Shown piece after piece: positions 53,266 to 63,000 of a stretch of DNA of 64,000 bases; the first letter of the stretch is position 1; each line of letters begins with the position of its first letter. The DNA is from Stenotrophomonas sp. NA06056 (lineage in GTDB: Bacteria; Pseudomonadota; Gammaproteobacteria; Xanthomonadales; Xanthomonadaceae): the NCBI RefSeq assembly GCF_013364355.1, contig NZ_CP054931.1, forward strand, positions 1,922,001 to 1,986,000, given 5' to 3'. The notes under the pieces were generated by a model. The model saw nothing but the letters and a program-made list of their open reading frames with translations. It made no database searches and was not told the origin of the DNA. A program made the translations under genes and the position numbers.

Positions 53266-53829
53266 ATGAAGCTCCTCCCGATTGCTTCCGCTGCAACCCT
53301 GCTGCTGGCCGCTGCGGCCGCCAATGCCCAGTCCTACGGCTCGGGCGTCATCGAGTTCACCGGCGAAGTGACCGACCTGACCTGCACGATCTCCGGCGGT
53401 GCAGGCGCCATCGGCACCACCAACATCACCGTGCCGATGGACGCGGTCCAGGCCAACCAGCTGGCAGCTGCCGGTGACATCGCCGGCCTGCATCCGTTCC
53501 AGCTGGTCATTGGCGGCCCGGGCCAGGGTACCTGCCAGAACGGCAAGATCGCCGAGCTGTACTTCGACCCGACTGCGGGCCAGGTGGACGCCGGCAACGG
53601 CAACCTGCGCAACCAGGAAGCCAATGCGCCGGCGGTCAATACCCAGATCCAGATGCTGTACAAGAACGCCGTGGTCGATCTGCGCGATCCGTCCTTCAAG
53701 ACCGATCCGGTGACCATCGCCAACAACACTGCCGTGATCGACATGGCCAGCCAGTACGTCGCCGTCAATGGCGCTGCTGCGCCCGGCTTCGTGCAGTCGT
53801 ACGTCAACTACAAGGTTGTCTACAACTGA
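53266..53829 (+). CDS. Major fimbrial subunit, type 1 pilin family
   Basis: This 187-residue pilin has a signal peptide to about ANA|QS, VIEFTGEVTDLTCTISGG with the first cysteine of the pilin disulphide and GQGTCQNGKIAELYF with the second. The C-terminal donor-strand partner is QSYVNYKVVYN with penultimate Tyr. It heads a chaperone-usher operon. Start 53266 was chosen because a 44-residue extension to 53134 is Pro-rich and precedes a perfect signal peptide. Confidence 0.88.
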   Translation: MKLLPIASAATLLLAAAAANAQSYGSGVIEFTGEVTDLTCTISGGAGAIGTTNITVPMDAVQANQLAAAGDIAGLHPFQLVIGGPGQGTCQNGKIAELYFDPTAGQVDAGNGNLRNQEANAPAVNTQIQMLYKNAVVDLRDPSFKTDPVTIANNTAVIDMASQYVAVNGAAAPGFVQSYVNYKVVYN

Positions 53830-53838
53830 TGCCGCGCG

Positions 53839-53864
53839 GGGCCGTCGGCGCATGCCGGCGGCCC
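53839..53864 (+). terminator. Intercistronic hairpin after the major pilin gene
   Basis: GGGCCGTCGGC and GCCGGCGGCCC (one G-T wobble) flank a GCAT loop. There is no T-run. Its position after the most abundant subunit gene fits mRNA stabilisation or partial termination. Confidence 0.5.
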
Positions 53865-53893
53865 TGTGGCCGGCCTCATCCATGAGGTGATCC

Positions 53894-54634
53894 ATGCTTT
53901 CCTTCAACCGCATGCTCTGTGCCGGCGTCCTCGCCATTGGCACATTGTTCGCCCAGGCTGCCGACGCATCGGTGGTGATCGGTGGCACCCGCGTGGTCTA
54001 TCCCGCGCAGGACAAGGAAGTCACCCTCAAATTCATGAACGAGGGCGAGCGCGCAGCGCTGGTCCAGGTGTGGCTGGATGATGGCGACGACCAGTCGACG
54101 CCCGATACCGCCCGTGCTCCGTTCGCCGTGGCGCCTCCGGTGTTCCGGCTGGACCCGAAGAAGCAGCAGACCGCGCGCATCATGTTCACCGGTGCAGCGC
54201 TGGCCGCTGACCGCGAAACGCTGTACTGGCTCAACATGCTGGAGATTCCGCCGAAGACCGGCGGCAACGGCGCCAACATCCTGCAGTTCGCCTTCCGTAC
54301 CCGCATCAAGGTCTTCTACCGTCCGCCGAACCTGACGGGCGAGCCGGTGCTGGCGCACCAGAAGCTGCGCTGGTCGTTGCAGTCCGGGCCCAAGGGGCTG
54401 CTGCTGCGGGCCGATAACCCGACCCCGTACTACGTCAATTTCGCCAGCGTCGGCCTGCTTGCCGCAGGCAAGGAGCTGGGCAGCCAGGGAGGCGGCATGG
54501 TCGCACCGTTCGCGCAGGCCGAGTTCCTGCTCGACGGGGTGAGCGGACGTCCGCCGGGTGAACTGAAAGGCGCGGTCACCGTGATCAATGATTTTGGTGC
54601 GCTGGTGCCGACCCAGGTGGCCCTGCAGCCCTGA
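53894..54634 (+). CDS. Fimbrial periplasmic chaperone, PapD family
   Basis: The 246-residue protein has a signal peptide (ending near AADA), the G1-strand/F1 signature of PapD chaperones (FRLDPKKQQTARIMFTG), a LYWLNMLEIPPK motif and RIKVFYRPPNL at the domain boundary. It would hold pilin subunits by donor-strand complementation until handed to the usher. Genes on both sides give the operon context. Confidence 0.92.
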   Translation: MLSFNRMLCAGVLAIGTLFAQAADASVVIGGTRVVYPAQDKEVTLKFMNEGERAALVQVWLDDGDDQSTPDTARAPFAVAPPVFRLDPKKQQTARIMFTGAALAADRETLYWLNMLEIPPKTGGNGANILQFAFRTRIKVFYRPPNLTGEPVLAHQKLRWSLQSGPKGLLLRADNPTPYYVNFASVGLLAAGKELGSQGGGMVAPFAQAEFLLDGVSGRPPGELKGAVTVINDFGALVPTQVALQP

Positions 54635-54643
54635 GCGCAACGC

Positions 54644-54664
54644 GGCGCGGACCCGGTCCGCGCC
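54644..54664 (+). terminator. Hairpin between chaperone and usher genes
   Basis: Perfect 9-bp arms GGCGCGGAC and GTCCGCGCC flank a CCG loop. No T-run follows, so it is a likely processing or attenuation stem inside the operon. Confidence 0.45.
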
Positions 54665-54690
54665 AGCCCTGATCCCCGGAGAACCTCCTG

Positions 54691-57369
54691 ATGAACGCCC
54701 CGAACCGGGCGCCGGGCAACGGCGCCTGCCGCCCGCTGCGTGCCCGGCTGCCGATCCTGGTGGCGGCCATCCTGTTCGCCCGTGCAACGACGTCGTCCGC
54801 GTCGACGGCAGACGATGAAGTGTTCTTCGATGCCGCATTCCTGCCGGCCGGCGCTTCGGCGCGGCTGGACCTGGAGCGTTTCACCCAGGCGGACTACGTG
54901 GCGCCAGGAGCCTACCGTGGCGACATCCGCCTCAATGGCCAGTGGCAGGCACGCACCGATATCGTCTATCGCGAGCTGGATGGCAGCTCGCGCCTGTGCC
55001 TGGACGCCGAACGCCTGCAGGGTTATGGCATCGCACCCTCGCGGCTGCTGGCCGACCCGGCACAGGTACCGCTGCGGCCGTGGCCGCAGGGCGAATTCTG
55101 TGACCCGCTGGGCGACCTGATCCCGGGCGCCACGGCGGTATTCGATGCTGGCGCACAGACCCTGGATCTGCAGGTGCCCCAGCTGTACCTGCGCAATGAG
55201 GCACGCGGCTATGTCGATCCCAGCCAATGGGATGCGGGCATTCCGGCGCTGGCAGTGGGCTACAACGCCAATGCCTACCACTACAACAACGGCAGCGGTG
55301 CGCGCTATTCGGGGTTCGTCGGCCTCAACGCCAGCGGTCGTGTGGCTGGCTGGCAGCTGGTGCACCAGGGTGCGCTGACGCTCGGCGGCAGCCAGCCGCA
55401 ACGCTACCGCTCCAGTGCCGCCTACCTGCAGCATGACGTCGTGCCGTGGAAGGCGAAGCTGACCGTGGGCGATACCGCGACCCCCGGTGACCTGTTCGAG
55501 AGCGTGCGCCTTCGTGGCGCACTGCTGGGCAGCGATGACCGCATGCTGCCGCAGTCGCAGCGCGGCTTCGCGCCGGTGGTGCGCGGTGTGGCCGAAAGCA
55601 ACGCGCGGGTAATCGTGCGCCAGCGCGGCGCGGTGCTGCACGAGGCCAGCGTGGCGCCGGGCCCCTTCGAACTGACCGATCTGTACCCGACCGGTTACGC
55701 CGGCGATCTGGAGGTGGAAGTGCGCGAGGCCGATGGCCGCTCGCGTCGCTTCAACGTGCCGTATTCCGCAGTACCGCAGCTGCTGCGCCCCGGCCAGTCG
55801 CGTTGGAGCGCGGGCCTGGGCCAGGTCGATGAGAACGGCCTGAGCGATGCCCCGGGGCTGCTGCAGCTGCAGTACCAGCGAGGCCTCAACAATGCGCTCA
55901 GCGCCTACGGCGGCGTGTCGGCCGGCGAAGACTACCGCGCGGCGGTGGCCGGTGCCGCCTTCAATACCGCGTGGGGCGCCCTGGCGGCCGATGTCTCGCT
56001 GGCGCGCACCGCCGTGCAGGGCCTGCCGGTGATGTCAGGCAGCAGCTTCCGGCTCGCCTACAACCGTAACGTGGTGCGCACCGGCACCAGCTTCGCCGTG
56101 GCCGCCTACCGCTATGCCACCCGCGACTACGTGAGCCTGCGCGACTGGGCCTCGCTGCGCGATGCCCGCGCCCGCGACCAGGACGTCGACAGCGTGGCGC
56201 GGCAGCGCAACCGCATGGACCTGAGCATGAACCAGCAGCTGGGCGAGCGCGGCGGACAGCTGTTCGTCATCGGAACCCGTCGCGATTTCTGGAACGCGCC
56301 GGGACGGCAGCTGGACCTGAGCATCGGTTACAGCAACCAGTGGAAATCGCTGAGCTACAGCCTGAATTTCCAGCGCACCCGCGATTCGATCGATTTCGGT
56401 CGCGGCTACCTGCAGGACCGGGTGCCGGGTGCGGATCTGCCAGTGGCACGTGCGCAGGACGCCCGCGTGGACAATCGACTGATGCTGATGGTGTCGCTGC
56501 CGCTGGGCCGCTCGGCACGGGCCCCGCTGGGCAACCTGATGCATACCCGCAGCCGCAACGGTGAACCTGCCACCCAGCTGTCGACCAACGGAATCTCCTC
56601 GCTGGATGACCGCTTCAGTTATGGCGCGACCCTGTCGCGTATCGCGGGCAGCAACAGTGTTGATCTCAATACCGGCTATCGCGGCGCACGCGGACAGTGG
56701 GCGGCCAGCATCAGCAACGGCAGCAGCTACACGCAGCTGGGCCTGGGCGCCTCCGGCGGCGCGGTGCTGCACGGCGACGGACTGACCCTGTCGCCGCCGC
56801 TGGGTGACACGGTGGCGTTGGTACACGCGGCCGGTGCGGCGGGCGCGCGCATCGAGAACGGGGGCGGCGCGCGGCTGGACAAGCGCGGCTATGCGGTGGT
56901 GCCGTTCCTGACGCCTTACCAGCTGAACACCATCTCGATCGATCCGAAGGGCACCGGTTTCAGTGTGGAACTGCAGGAGACTGCACGCAGCGTCGCGCCG
57001 CGTGCCGGTGCGATGGTGCGGCTGGATTTCAGCACCCGCAGCAGCCACGGCCTGATGGTCGATGCGCGCACCGAGGACGGGCGGCCGCTGCCGTTCGGCG
57101 CCGAGGCCACCGATGCGGCCGGCAGCAACGTCGGCGTGGTCGGGCAGGGCAGTCGCCTGCTGCTGAGCGGCCTGCAGGACTCCGGCCCGGTGCAGGTGCA
57201 GTGGGGCACCGGTGCGGACCAGCAGTGCGTGCTGCAGGTGCAGATTCCCGCTGCCCGTTCCACCGATGGCTACACCGTGATTGACGGACGCTGCCTGCGA
57301 CCGACACCCACTGCGAATTCGCACCCCGCTGCGCCGCCACCGCTGGCCGCGCTGGAGAACGCCCCGTGA
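54691..57369 (+). CDS. Fimbrial outer-membrane usher, FimD/PapC family
   Basis: The 892-residue protein has a signal peptide, an N-terminal periplasmic domain (FFDAAFLPAGASARLDLERF), the 24-strand barrel with plug, and C-terminal domains ending in a Pro/Ala tail. Internal signature LNGQWQARTDIVYRELDGSS and VTVGDTATPGDLF-like segments are typical (KLTVGDTATPGDLFESVRLR). It would thread pilins from the chaperone to the surface. The adhesin gene starts with GTG inside its stop. Confidence 0.92.
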   Translation: MNAPNRAPGNGACRPLRARLPILVAAILFARATTSSASTADDEVFFDAAFLPAGASARLDLERFTQADYVAPGAYRGDIRLNGQWQARTDIVYRELDGSSRLCLDAERLQGYGIAPSRLLADPAQVPLRPWPQGEFCDPLGDLIPGATAVFDAGAQTLDLQVPQLYLRNEARGYVDPSQWDAGIPALAVGYNANAYHYNNGSGARYSGFVGLNASGRVAGWQLVHQGALTLGGSQPQRYRSSAAYLQHDVVPWKAKLTVGDTATPGDLFESVRLRGALLGSDDRMLPQSQRGFAPVVRGVAESNARVIVRQRGAVLHEASVAPGPFELTDLYPTGYAGDLEVEVREADGRSRRFNVPYSAVPQLLRPGQSRWSAGLGQVDENGLSDAPGLLQLQYQRGLNNALSAYGGVSAGEDYRAAVAGAAFNTAWGALAADVSLARTAVQGLPVMSGSSFRLAYNRNVVRTGTSFAVAAYRYATRDYVSLRDWASLRDARARDQDVDSVARQRNRMDLSMNQQLGERGGQLFVIGTRRDFWNAPGRQLDLSIGYSNQWKSLSYSLNFQRTRDSIDFGRGYLQDRVPGADLPVARAQDARVDNRLMLMVSLPLGRSARAPLGNLMHTRSRNGEPATQLSTNGISSLDDRFSYGATLSRIAGSNSVDLNTGYRGARGQWAASISNGSSYTQLGLGASGGAVLHGDGLTLSPPLGDTVALVHAAGAAGARIENGGGARLDKRGYAVVPFLTPYQLNTISIDPKGTGFSVELQETARSVAPRAGAMVRLDFSTRSSHGLMVDARTEDGRPLPFGAEATDAAGSNVGVVGQGSRLLLSGLQDSGPVQVQWGTGADQQCVLQVQIPAARSTDGYTVIDGRCLRPTPTANSHPAAPPPLAALENAP

Positions 57370-58439
57370 ACGCCTTTCAATTCGTGATCCGCCTGCTGAC
57401 GGCAGTCCTGGCGCTGGCCTGGGCCAGCAGCCCGGCGTCCGCGCAGAACTGCCGGATGGCCGATGGCAACAGCGCGCTGGTCAACATCGCCAATCTCAAC
57501 GGCTCGATCACGGTCGGCCCCGACGTGTCGGTGGGGACCGAGATCTTCCGGGCGACCTACTATGCCGGCCCCAGCAATCTGGTCAACTGCACCGCAGGAC
57601 GGCTTGACCGCATCCGCCAGTACACCTCGCTGCCTTACCGCGCCTCCGGCTATGTGCACCCGCGCTACGGCACGGTGTATGAAACCAACGTGCCGGGTGT
57701 GGGCGTGGCTGTGTGGTTCAGCGGCAGCGGCTTTCCCATCGTCACCGAAGGTGACACCCAGGTGCAGCCACCCACGTTCTTCCAGTACTGGCCGGTGCAG
57801 TCCTACGACGTGAGCCTGATCAAGATCGGTCCGATCAGTGCGGGCACGGTGACCGGCGCCAGCCTGCCGCAGTTCGAGTACCGCATGACCGGGGTCAACC
57901 GCAACGTGCTGCTGTGGAGCGGCCGCGTGCAGGGCAACCTGAGCATCGTCTCGCGCACCTGCTCGACCAGTGACGTGCCGATCGACCTGGGAACGCATCA
58001 GATGAGCGAGATTCCCACGGTCGGCAGCGGCACCGGTTGGGTGAATGTGCCCGTGGTGCTGCGCAACTGCCCCGCGTTCTTCGGCCGCTACCGCGGCCAC
58101 CTGACCACCGGGACCGTGCAGACCGCCAACGGACGGGTCGACAACAGCATCCGCTTCCGCGTCGATCCGGTCACGGCCGTGGCCGACCGCACCCAATCGG
58201 TCATGGCGCTGCAGGACGACGGGGTCAACTTGACCGCAACCGGCATCGGCATCCAGATCGGTACGCAGACCCAGGACTCGGTGGGCTTCAATGCCATGCG
58301 CGATTCCGGCCTGGCACTGACCGAGGTCAACAACGCGCAGTACACGCTGATGCTGCGGGCACGCTACTACCGGCTGAATGCCGCCGCATCGTCGGGGCAG
58401 GCCAACGGTGCTGCCACGATCACCCTGGAGTACAACTGA
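57366..58439 (+). CDS. Fimbrial tip adhesin-like protein
   Basis: GTG 57366 overlaps the usher stop by 4 nt and gives 357 residues with a signal peptide to about SASA. Length and layout suggest a lectin-like N-terminal domain (about 25-195) joined to a pilin domain that ends NGAATITLEYN. Cysteines at AQNCRM and VNCTAG fit the first domain. The receptor specificity cannot be read. Confidence 0.82.
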   Translation: MNAFQFVIRLLTAVLALAWASSPASAQNCRMADGNSALVNIANLNGSITVGPDVSVGTEIFRATYYAGPSNLVNCTAGRLDRIRQYTSLPYRASGYVHPRYGTVYETNVPGVGVAVWFSGSGFPIVTEGDTQVQPPTFFQYWPVQSYDVSLIKIGPISAGTVTGASLPQFEYRMTGVNRNVLLWSGRVQGNLSIVSRTCSTSDVPIDLGTHQMSEIPTVGSGTGWVNVPVVLRNCPAFFGRYRGHLTTGTVQTANGRVDNSIRFRVDPVTAVADRTQSVMALQDDGVNLTATGIGIQIGTQTQDSVGFNAMRDSGLALTEVNNAQYTLMLRARYYRLNAAASSGQANGAATITLEYN

Positions 58440-58440
58440 G

Positions 58441-58929
58441 ATGCGCCTGCTGCTCGCCATCGCGCTGCTGTTGTCCGCGCTCCCGCTGCAGGCGGCGGAC
58501 CTGACCGTGCGCTTCAGCGGACGCTTCCAGCCGGGCACCTGCCAGTTCAGCGTGGCCGATGTCGACGTGGGCACCTTCGAGGCGCCGTACTTCAGCAGCA
58601 ACCCCAGCTCGCCCGCGGTCAGCTTCGTACTCAACCGCAGCAGCTGCGCCGCCGACCTGCGGGTGCTGCATGTGCGTCTGGCCGGCAATGCCGACAGCAG
58701 TGATGCGCGCTACTTCGCGGTGCCCGCCGGCGGCGGCGTGCGCGGCCTGGCCGTGCATCTGTACACATCGGGGCGGCAGACGCTGGCGCCCAACCAGCCT
58801 GGATTCGACTGGTACACCAGCGGCTCGGCGGCCGGTGGCTATCTGCTCTACGCACAGCTGATCCGCACCGGCACGGTAACGGCCGGCACCCTTCGTACCC
58901 CGGTGACCGTCCAGGTCACCTACAACTGA
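58441..58929 (+). CDS. Minor fimbrial subunit 1
   Basis: The 162-residue pilin has a signal peptide to about LQAAD, FSGRFQPGTCQFSVADVDVG and a second Cys in NRSSCAADLRV. It ends TVQVTYN. It starts 1 nt after the adhesin stop. It is more distant from the following two subunits than they are from each other. Confidence 0.85.
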   Translation: MRLLLAIALLLSALPLQAADLTVRFSGRFQPGTCQFSVADVDVGTFEAPYFSSNPSSPAVSFVLNRSSCAADLRVLHVRLAGNADSSDARYFAVPAGGGVRGLAVHLYTSGRQTLAPNQPGFDWYTSGSAAGGYLLYAQLIRTGTVTAGTLRTPVTVQVTYN

Positions 58930-58938
58930 GAAACCACC

Positions 58939-59418
58939 ATGCATCGTTCGACCGTTGTGCTGATGCTGGCCCTGGCCACTGCGAACGTGCAGGCACAGGA
59001 CAGCCAACCCTTTTCCGTCTCCGGCGAGATCCTGCCCGGTGCCTGCCGCGTTTCGTTCCCCGATGTCGATCTGGGCTCGCATTCGGCGACCCTGTTCACC
59101 GGCAGCTTTGGCACGCCCTACGTGGATTTCAACGGCACGGTCAGCGATTGCGACCCGCTGGTGATGCGCGTGGCGATGACCTTCGACGGCAGCGCCGACG
59201 CCGACAACGCTCAGCTGTTCCAGGGCGTGAAGGGGGTGGGCATCGAGCTGGTGCGTGTGGTTGGCAGCACGCCCGTGCCGATTCCGCCGGGAAGCCGCAC
59301 GCAGTACGTGACCGCAGCCGGCAGCTATCCGTTCCGTGCGCGCTTCCTGCAGTCTGCCGCCAGCGTGGGGGCGGGCCGGGTGACCCGGCCGATCACCGTC
59401 TCGCTGTCCTACAACTGA
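58939..59418 (+). CDS. Minor fimbrial subunit 2
   Basis: The 159-residue pilin shows FSVSGEILPGACRVSFPDVD, VSDCDPLVMRVAMTFDGSAD and TVSLSYN at the end. It is clearly paralogous to the next gene (shared GACR/GVCR, CDPL, DGSAD, LFQGV-GIGIEL). The tandem copies suggest recent duplication. Confidence 0.86.
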   Translation: MHRSTVVLMLALATANVQAQDSQPFSVSGEILPGACRVSFPDVDLGSHSATLFTGSFGTPYVDFNGTVSDCDPLVMRVAMTFDGSADADNAQLFQGVKGVGIELVRVVGSTPVPIPPGSRTQYVTAAGSYPFRARFLQSAASVGAGRVTRPITVSLSYN

Positions 59419-59427
59419 GGGCCCGCC

Positions 59428-59916
59428 ATGCGTCGTTTCCGCTCCCTGTTGCTGATGTCCGGCCTGTTGCTGTGCGCTGCTGCCGCGCAGGCACAGACCG
59501 TCACCACCACCAATTTCAACGTCACCGGCACCATCCTGCCCGGGGTGTGCCGGATCGCCGTGGCCGACGTCGACCTTGGCACCTACCAGTCGACCCAGTT
59601 CACCGGTGCGTTCACTACGCCGTTCCAGAACGTCAACGTGGTGGTCAGCCAGTGCGATCCGTTGATCACCCGCGTCGGGCTGCATTTCGACGGCAGTGCC
59701 GACGTCAATGATGCGACCCTGTTCCAGGGCGTGGCCGGCATCGGCATTGAACTGCAGCGCACCAGCAGCGGGGCACGCCTGCGGCCGGGAGGATGGACGC
59801 AGATGACCACTGCGGCCGGCACCCATGCGTTCCGCGCGCGGTTCGTACAGAGTGCGGCCGCAGTGTCGGCGGGTACGGTCAGCCGGCCGATCACGGTCTC
59901 GATGACCTACAACTAG
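59428..59916 (+). CDS. Minor fimbrial subunit 3
   Basis: The 162-residue pilin shows FNVTGTILPGVCRIAVADVD, VVSQCDPLITRVGLHFDGSA and ITVSMTYN at the end. It is the last gene of the fimbrial operon. The terminator-like hairpin that overlaps promoter P3 follows after 54 nt. Confidence 0.86.
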   Translation: MRRFRSLLLMSGLLLCAAAAQAQTVTTTNFNVTGTILPGVCRIAVADVDLGTYQSTQFTGAFTTPFQNVNVVVSQCDPLITRVGLHFDGSADVNDATLFQGVAGIGIELQRTSSGARLRPGGWTQMTTAAGTHAFRARFVQSAAAVSAGTVSRPITVSMTYN

Positions 59917-59968
59917 CCCTCCTCATTGCGCTGAACGCCGCCCACGCGTTTGCCACGCCACACCGCAA

Positions 59969-60012
59969 TTAGGCCCGGTCCGATTCGGCCCGGGCCTTGT
60001 CTTTCCTACGAT
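59969..60012 (+). promoter_or_regulatory. Adhesin-type promoter P3 with overlapping terminator hairpin
   Basis: TTAGGCCCGGTCCGAT (59969-59984), 22 bp and TACGAT (60007-60012) match P4 closely. A stem AGGCCCGG/CCGGGCCT (59971-59978 and 59990-59997) followed by TTGTCTTT also looks like the terminator of the fimbrial operon, so the two signals share DNA. Confidence 0.6.
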
Positions 60013-60086
60013 TTTCCCCGTGGACGCGGCCCTGGCCGCCTTTCGACCCGTTCGACCAACCAGGCACTTCGCCTACGGAGAATTTC

Positions 60087-63000
60087 ATGAACAGCATCTA
60101 TCGGATTGTCTGGAATGCGGCCATCGGCAAGTGGGTGGTCGCCTCGGAACTGGCCACGGGCCGCAGCAAGAAGGGCACCAAGGGGGCTGCACGCGCACTT
60201 GCTGCGCTGGGCCTGCTGACGCTCGCCGTGCCGCTGTGGGCGGCCGAGGACAACGGCACCACCTGTGTCCTGGCCCAGGGCCAGCCGGGCGTGCTCGATG
60301 CGCAGGGCCGCTGCGTCGCGGCCGATGCCGATGCCGATGCCGATGCCGACGCTGGCGCCGGGGTGTCGCCGCAGGCCCGCACCATCGGTGTGCAGGCCGC
60401 CGTCGACGACCAGTACGTGAAGGTGAATGGCTCGGGTGCCGCCGCCACGGCCGCAGGTGTGGGCGCGATCGCCATCGGCAACAACGCACGCGCGTTGGCC
60501 GATGCGGACGGCAACGCCGACAACGCCATCGCCATGGGCGCCAACGCCAGCACCCAGGGCAACAATGCGGTGGCCATCGGCATGGGCGCCAGCGCCAACA
60601 GCCAGAACGCACAGGGCGCGGCAGGCTCGCTGGCCGTGGGCGCCAATGCCAACGCCGGCGGCTGGAACAGCGTGGCCGTCGGCTACAACACCAATGCCAG
60701 CGGCTCGGGGGCGGTGGCCGTGGGCCGCGGTGCGCGCGGCAGCGCTTCCGAAGCAGTGGCGATGGGTGACAACAGTTCGGCCAGCGCCGAAGGCGGCGTC
60801 GCCCTCGGTGGCTCGTCGCAGGTCACGGCTGCCGGTGCGGTGGCGATCGGCCGTGCGTCGGTCGCCAACCGCGCCAATACGGTGTCGGTCGGCAGCGGCA
60901 CGCTGCGCCGCCAGGTCGTCAATGTCGCCGCGGGTACGCAGGCCAATGATGCGGTGATCGTGCAGCAGCTGCGCGCGGGCGTGCAGGCGCTGGGCGGCGG
61001 CGCCGACGTTGCCGCCAACGGCAGCATCACTGCGCCCAGCTATGTGCTCGGCCATGGCGGCACCCACACCACCGTTGGCAGCGCGCTGGAAGCGCTGGAC
61101 GATGGCCTGACCACCACCACCACGACCCTGAACCAGTTGAGCACTTCGCTGGACAACGGCACCGTGGGCCTGGTGCAGCAGGCGGCACCGGGTGCCGAGT
61201 TGACCGTGGGCGCCAGCACCGACGGTGCGGCGGTGGACTTCAGTGGCACTGCCGGGGCGCGTCGCCTCCGTGGCGTGGCCGATGCCGCCTCGGCCGACGA
61301 AGCCGTGACGCTGGCGCAGCTGCAGGCATCCTCGGCGTCGGTGGCCGATGCGCTCGGCGGTGGCAGCGTTGCCGATGCGCAGGGGCGCATCGCTGCACCC
61401 ACCTACACCGTGGGTGGCAGCAACTACGGCAACGTGGGCGATGCATTGACGGCGCTGGACGGCCGTGTCGGCGGCACCGGCCAGGACCTGGCCGACCTGC
61501 GCGACGCACTGGATGCAGGCAGCCGCTACTTCAAGGCGGACGGTTCGGGCGTGGCCGACGAGGCGGCTGCAACGGGTTCGGGCAGCATCGCTGCGGGTGC
61601 CAGTGCAGCCGCCAGCGCTGAACACGGCGTGGCCATCGGCTGGGGCGCGCGCGCGAGCAATGGTGACGGTGCGATTGCCCTCGGTGCGAATGCGCGCGCC
61701 ACGGGTGAGAATTCGGTGGCGCTGGGTGCCGAGGCGGTAGCAGACCGCGACAACGTCGTGTCGGTTGGCTGGGGCATGGGCGGTAACGGCACCCGCCAGG
61801 TCATCAACGTGGCCAACGGCACCGACGCGGCGGATGCGGTGAACGTGCAGCAGCTGCGTCCGGTCATCGATGGCCTGGGCGGCGGCGCCGCGCACAACGC
61901 GTCGACTGGCACGGTGACCGGCCCGCAGTACAGCGTGCAGGGCCAGACCTTCGACAACGTGGGCGATGCGCTGTCTTCGGTGGATGGTGGCCTGACCGTG
62001 ATCGACGGCCGCGTGACCCGCAACGAAGGCGATATCACCCAGTTGCGTCAGCAGCTGGTGGAACTGGGCAATGGCGAAGCCGGCCTGGTGCAGCAGGCGG
62101 CCGCGGACGCGGCTGTGACGATCGGTGCCGGTACCGGTGGCACCGTGGTGGACCTGCGCGGTACCGACGGCGAACGCCAGCTCAAGGGCGTGGCCGCGGG
62201 CACCGACGCCAATGATGCGGTGAACCTGGGCCAGCTGGCCTCGGCCGTCGATGACCTTCGCGCCACCGGCAACCGCTATGTGCGGGTGGATGGTGCAGGC
62301 GATGGCAGTGATGATGCGCAGGCCAACGGGCAGGGCGCGATGGCGGTAGGTGCATTGGCCCAGGCCAATGGTGCGGGCAGCGTGGCATTGGGCCAGGGTG
62401 CGGTGGCACAGGCTGACAACAGCGTGGCGCTGGGCGCGGGCGCCGTTGCCGATCGCGCCAACAGCGTGTCGGTCGGTGCGGCCGGTGCCGAACGCCAGAT
62501 CACCCATGTGGCCGATGGCAGCGAGGATACCGATGCGGTGAACCTGCGCCAGCTGAAGGCGGCCGGGCTGGTCGGCGATGGCGGGCAGATGCTGGATGCG
62601 GTGACCTACGATGCCGGCAGCCAGCGTGCACAGGTCACCTTCGGCGGCGCCAATGGCACCGTACTGTCCAACGTGGCCGATGGTCGTGTGGGTGCAGGCA
62701 GCCGCGAGGCCGTGAACGGTGGCCAGTTGGCCGCGCTGCGCGACCAGCTGCAGGGCCGCATCGGCGATCTGGATGGCCGCGTCGGTGCCCTGGAAGCCGG
62801 CGATGCCGGAGGTGGCAGCGGCGGCAATCCGCCGTACTACGGTGCGAATCCGCAGCCCGGCGATCAGGCCGGTGACAACCCGGCCCAGGCCGTCGGCCAG
62901 GGCAGCGTGGCGGCGGGTGCCGGTGCAGAGGCCCGAGCTGACAACAGCGTTGCGCTGGGTGCCGGTTCGGTCGCCGACCGCGACAACAGCGTGTCGGTCG

